Assembly (NCBI RefSeq): GCF_003123745.1
Contig: NZ_QETB01000004.1
Span: 418,959 to 482,958, forward strand
Source: Ancrocorticia populi
GTDB lineage: Bacteria; Actinomycetota; Actinomycetes; Actinomycetales; Actinomycetaceae
Direction of reading: 5' to 3'
Length of the DNA stretch: 64,000 nucleotides
Below, one piece after another: positions 63,450-64,000 of this stretch. The notes under the pieces are model-generated. The model was not told the origin of the DNA. It did not search any database and saw only the letters and a list, made by a program, of their open reading frames with translations. Made by a program: the position numbers and the translations under genes. Position 1 is the stretch's first letter, and each line of letters starts with the position of its first letter.

Positions 63450-63611
63450 GGTCAACCTCCTTCTGGGCCGTGCCGTCTCCTTTGAAAAGACGAACAAATA
63501 AGTACCAAAGTAGCGTAACAGGGATGTAACGGAAAGAACAACCCCCAACTTCGGAGTTTCTACTCCGCCGGCCTGAACCGTTCCCTTGGGTTCAGTCCGT
63601 ACCCGTCGCCG

Positions 63612-63675
63612 GAGCCTCCCAAGACTTGACGCACTCCCGGGGCGAGCCTCCCAAGAGTTGACGCACTCTAGGGGG
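63612..63675. repeat. Two copies of a 32-bp tandem repeat
   Basis: GAGCCTCCCAAGA-C/G-TTGACGCACTC... at 63612-63643 and 63644-63675, matching at about 28 of 32 bases. Lies between the leader of the exporter operon and the rrn terminator. Confidence 0.75.
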
Positions 63676-63747
63676 TGGTTGCCGTCTGGGGCTTGGGACC
63701 ATTCCTGTTCGTAGATCTGAGACAACCTTGTTTGGTCCGGACATGGT

Positions 63748-63780
63748 GAAGGGCCCCTGGTGGTGTTCCGGGGGCCCTTC
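63748..63780 (-). terminator. Hairpin terminator downstream of the rrn operon
   Basis: 10-bp stem GAAGGGCCCC (63748-63757) / GGGGCCCTTC (63771-63780) with a 13-base loop, located 10 bases after the 5S rRNA on its strand. Confidence 0.8.
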
Positions 63781-63790
63781 TCAAGGGGGT

Positions 63791-63907
63791 GACGGCGGTG
63801 TCTTACTCTCCCACACCCTGGCGAGTGCAGTACCATCAGCGCTGGCAGGCTTAGCTTCCGGGTTCGGAATGGAGACCGGGCGTTTCCCTGCCGCTATGAC
63901 CACCGTC
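63791..63907 (-). rRNA. rrf: 5S ribosomal RNA
   Basis: The minus strand reads GACGGTGGTCATAGCGGCAG from 63907 and ends with GTAAGACACCGCCGTC, so that the 5' and 3' ends pair. Internal landmarks GGTCTCCATTCCGAACCCGG (loop region) and the TAAGCC stretch are typical of actinobacterial 5S. About 117 nt. The 23S gene presumably lies beyond the window edge, upstream of the ITS at 63908-64000. Confidence 0.97.
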
Positions 63908-64000
63908 AAAACGTTTGGATCCTCTACACGCATGCCACCGCTGGTAGGACCTACCAGCTGGCTGGTTTGGTGTTGAGGGATTGTATAGTGGATGCGACAC

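Overview
The window looks like a stretch of chromosome from a moderately GC-rich actinobacterium, probably of the Actinomycetaceae (Trueperella / Arcanobacterium / Actinomyces type). The signs are a DUF222 (13E12-type) HNH nuclease, an LCP-family cell-wall ligase, a class Ib ribonucleotide reductase (nrdHIE plus a separate nrdF), LuxS in an otherwise actinobacterial setting, many GTG/TTG starts, ATGA start/stop overlaps, and a 5S rRNA at the right edge. The family assignment is inference; no species call is made.

Layout. 1-11.4 kb: end of gnd, an App1 phosphatase, small membrane proteins, an endonuclease/exonuclease/phosphatase-fold protein, a 1339-residue HrpA helicase, a DUF4352 protein, a flavin monooxygenase. 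11.5-15.3 kb: SprT-like protease and a sugar ABC uptake operon (two permeases, binding lipoprotein) ending in a strong terminator. 15.3-26.1 kb: mostly minus-strand housekeeping and stress genes (LMW tyrosine phosphatase, winged-helix protein, GNAT, UvrA-like ATPase, pncC with a frameshift, VOC, AraC, TPM/DUF5129-like protein, FAD oxidoreductase). 26.4-28.3 kb: an AbiEi/AbiEii type IV toxin-antitoxin pair. 28.6-42.3 kb: nrdF, HNH nuclease, acyltransferase-type membrane protein, DASS transporter with a cNMP-domain histidine kinase and response regulator, S4 protein, lipoprotein, a truncated gene between 95-bp direct repeats, then nrdE-nrdI-nrdH. 42.3-48.4 kb: an intergenic cluster of DnaA boxes, sdaA, a thiamine-binding protein, Fur, a luxS-mtn operon in which the nucleosidase carries a DNA-binding-type tail, and a sirtuin. 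48.4-55 kb: accessory zone with a two-gene cassette flanked by a remnant of the neighbouring oligopeptidase gene, then RNase HI and decayed toxin-antitoxin genes. 55-59.4 kb: zinc macrodomain hydrolase, LCP protein, acyltransferase, second LMW phosphatase. 59.4-63.5 kb: a heterodimeric ABC exporter preceded by a 20-codon leader peptide and a hairpin, the plan of an antibiotic-responsive attenuator. The window closes with an rrn terminator and 5S rRNA.

The most promising less-described signals are: the exporter leader region; the LuxS-coupled MTAN with homing-endonuclease-type repeats; the cassette at the 3' end of the oligopeptidase gene; a recurrent intergenic TTTnnnRACGACGACGRA motif; the DnaA-box cluster upstream of nrdHIE; and two AbiEi genes with near-identical promoter geometry that predicts leaderless mRNAs under operator control. 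All functional names come from recognising family motifs by eye; no database search was run.
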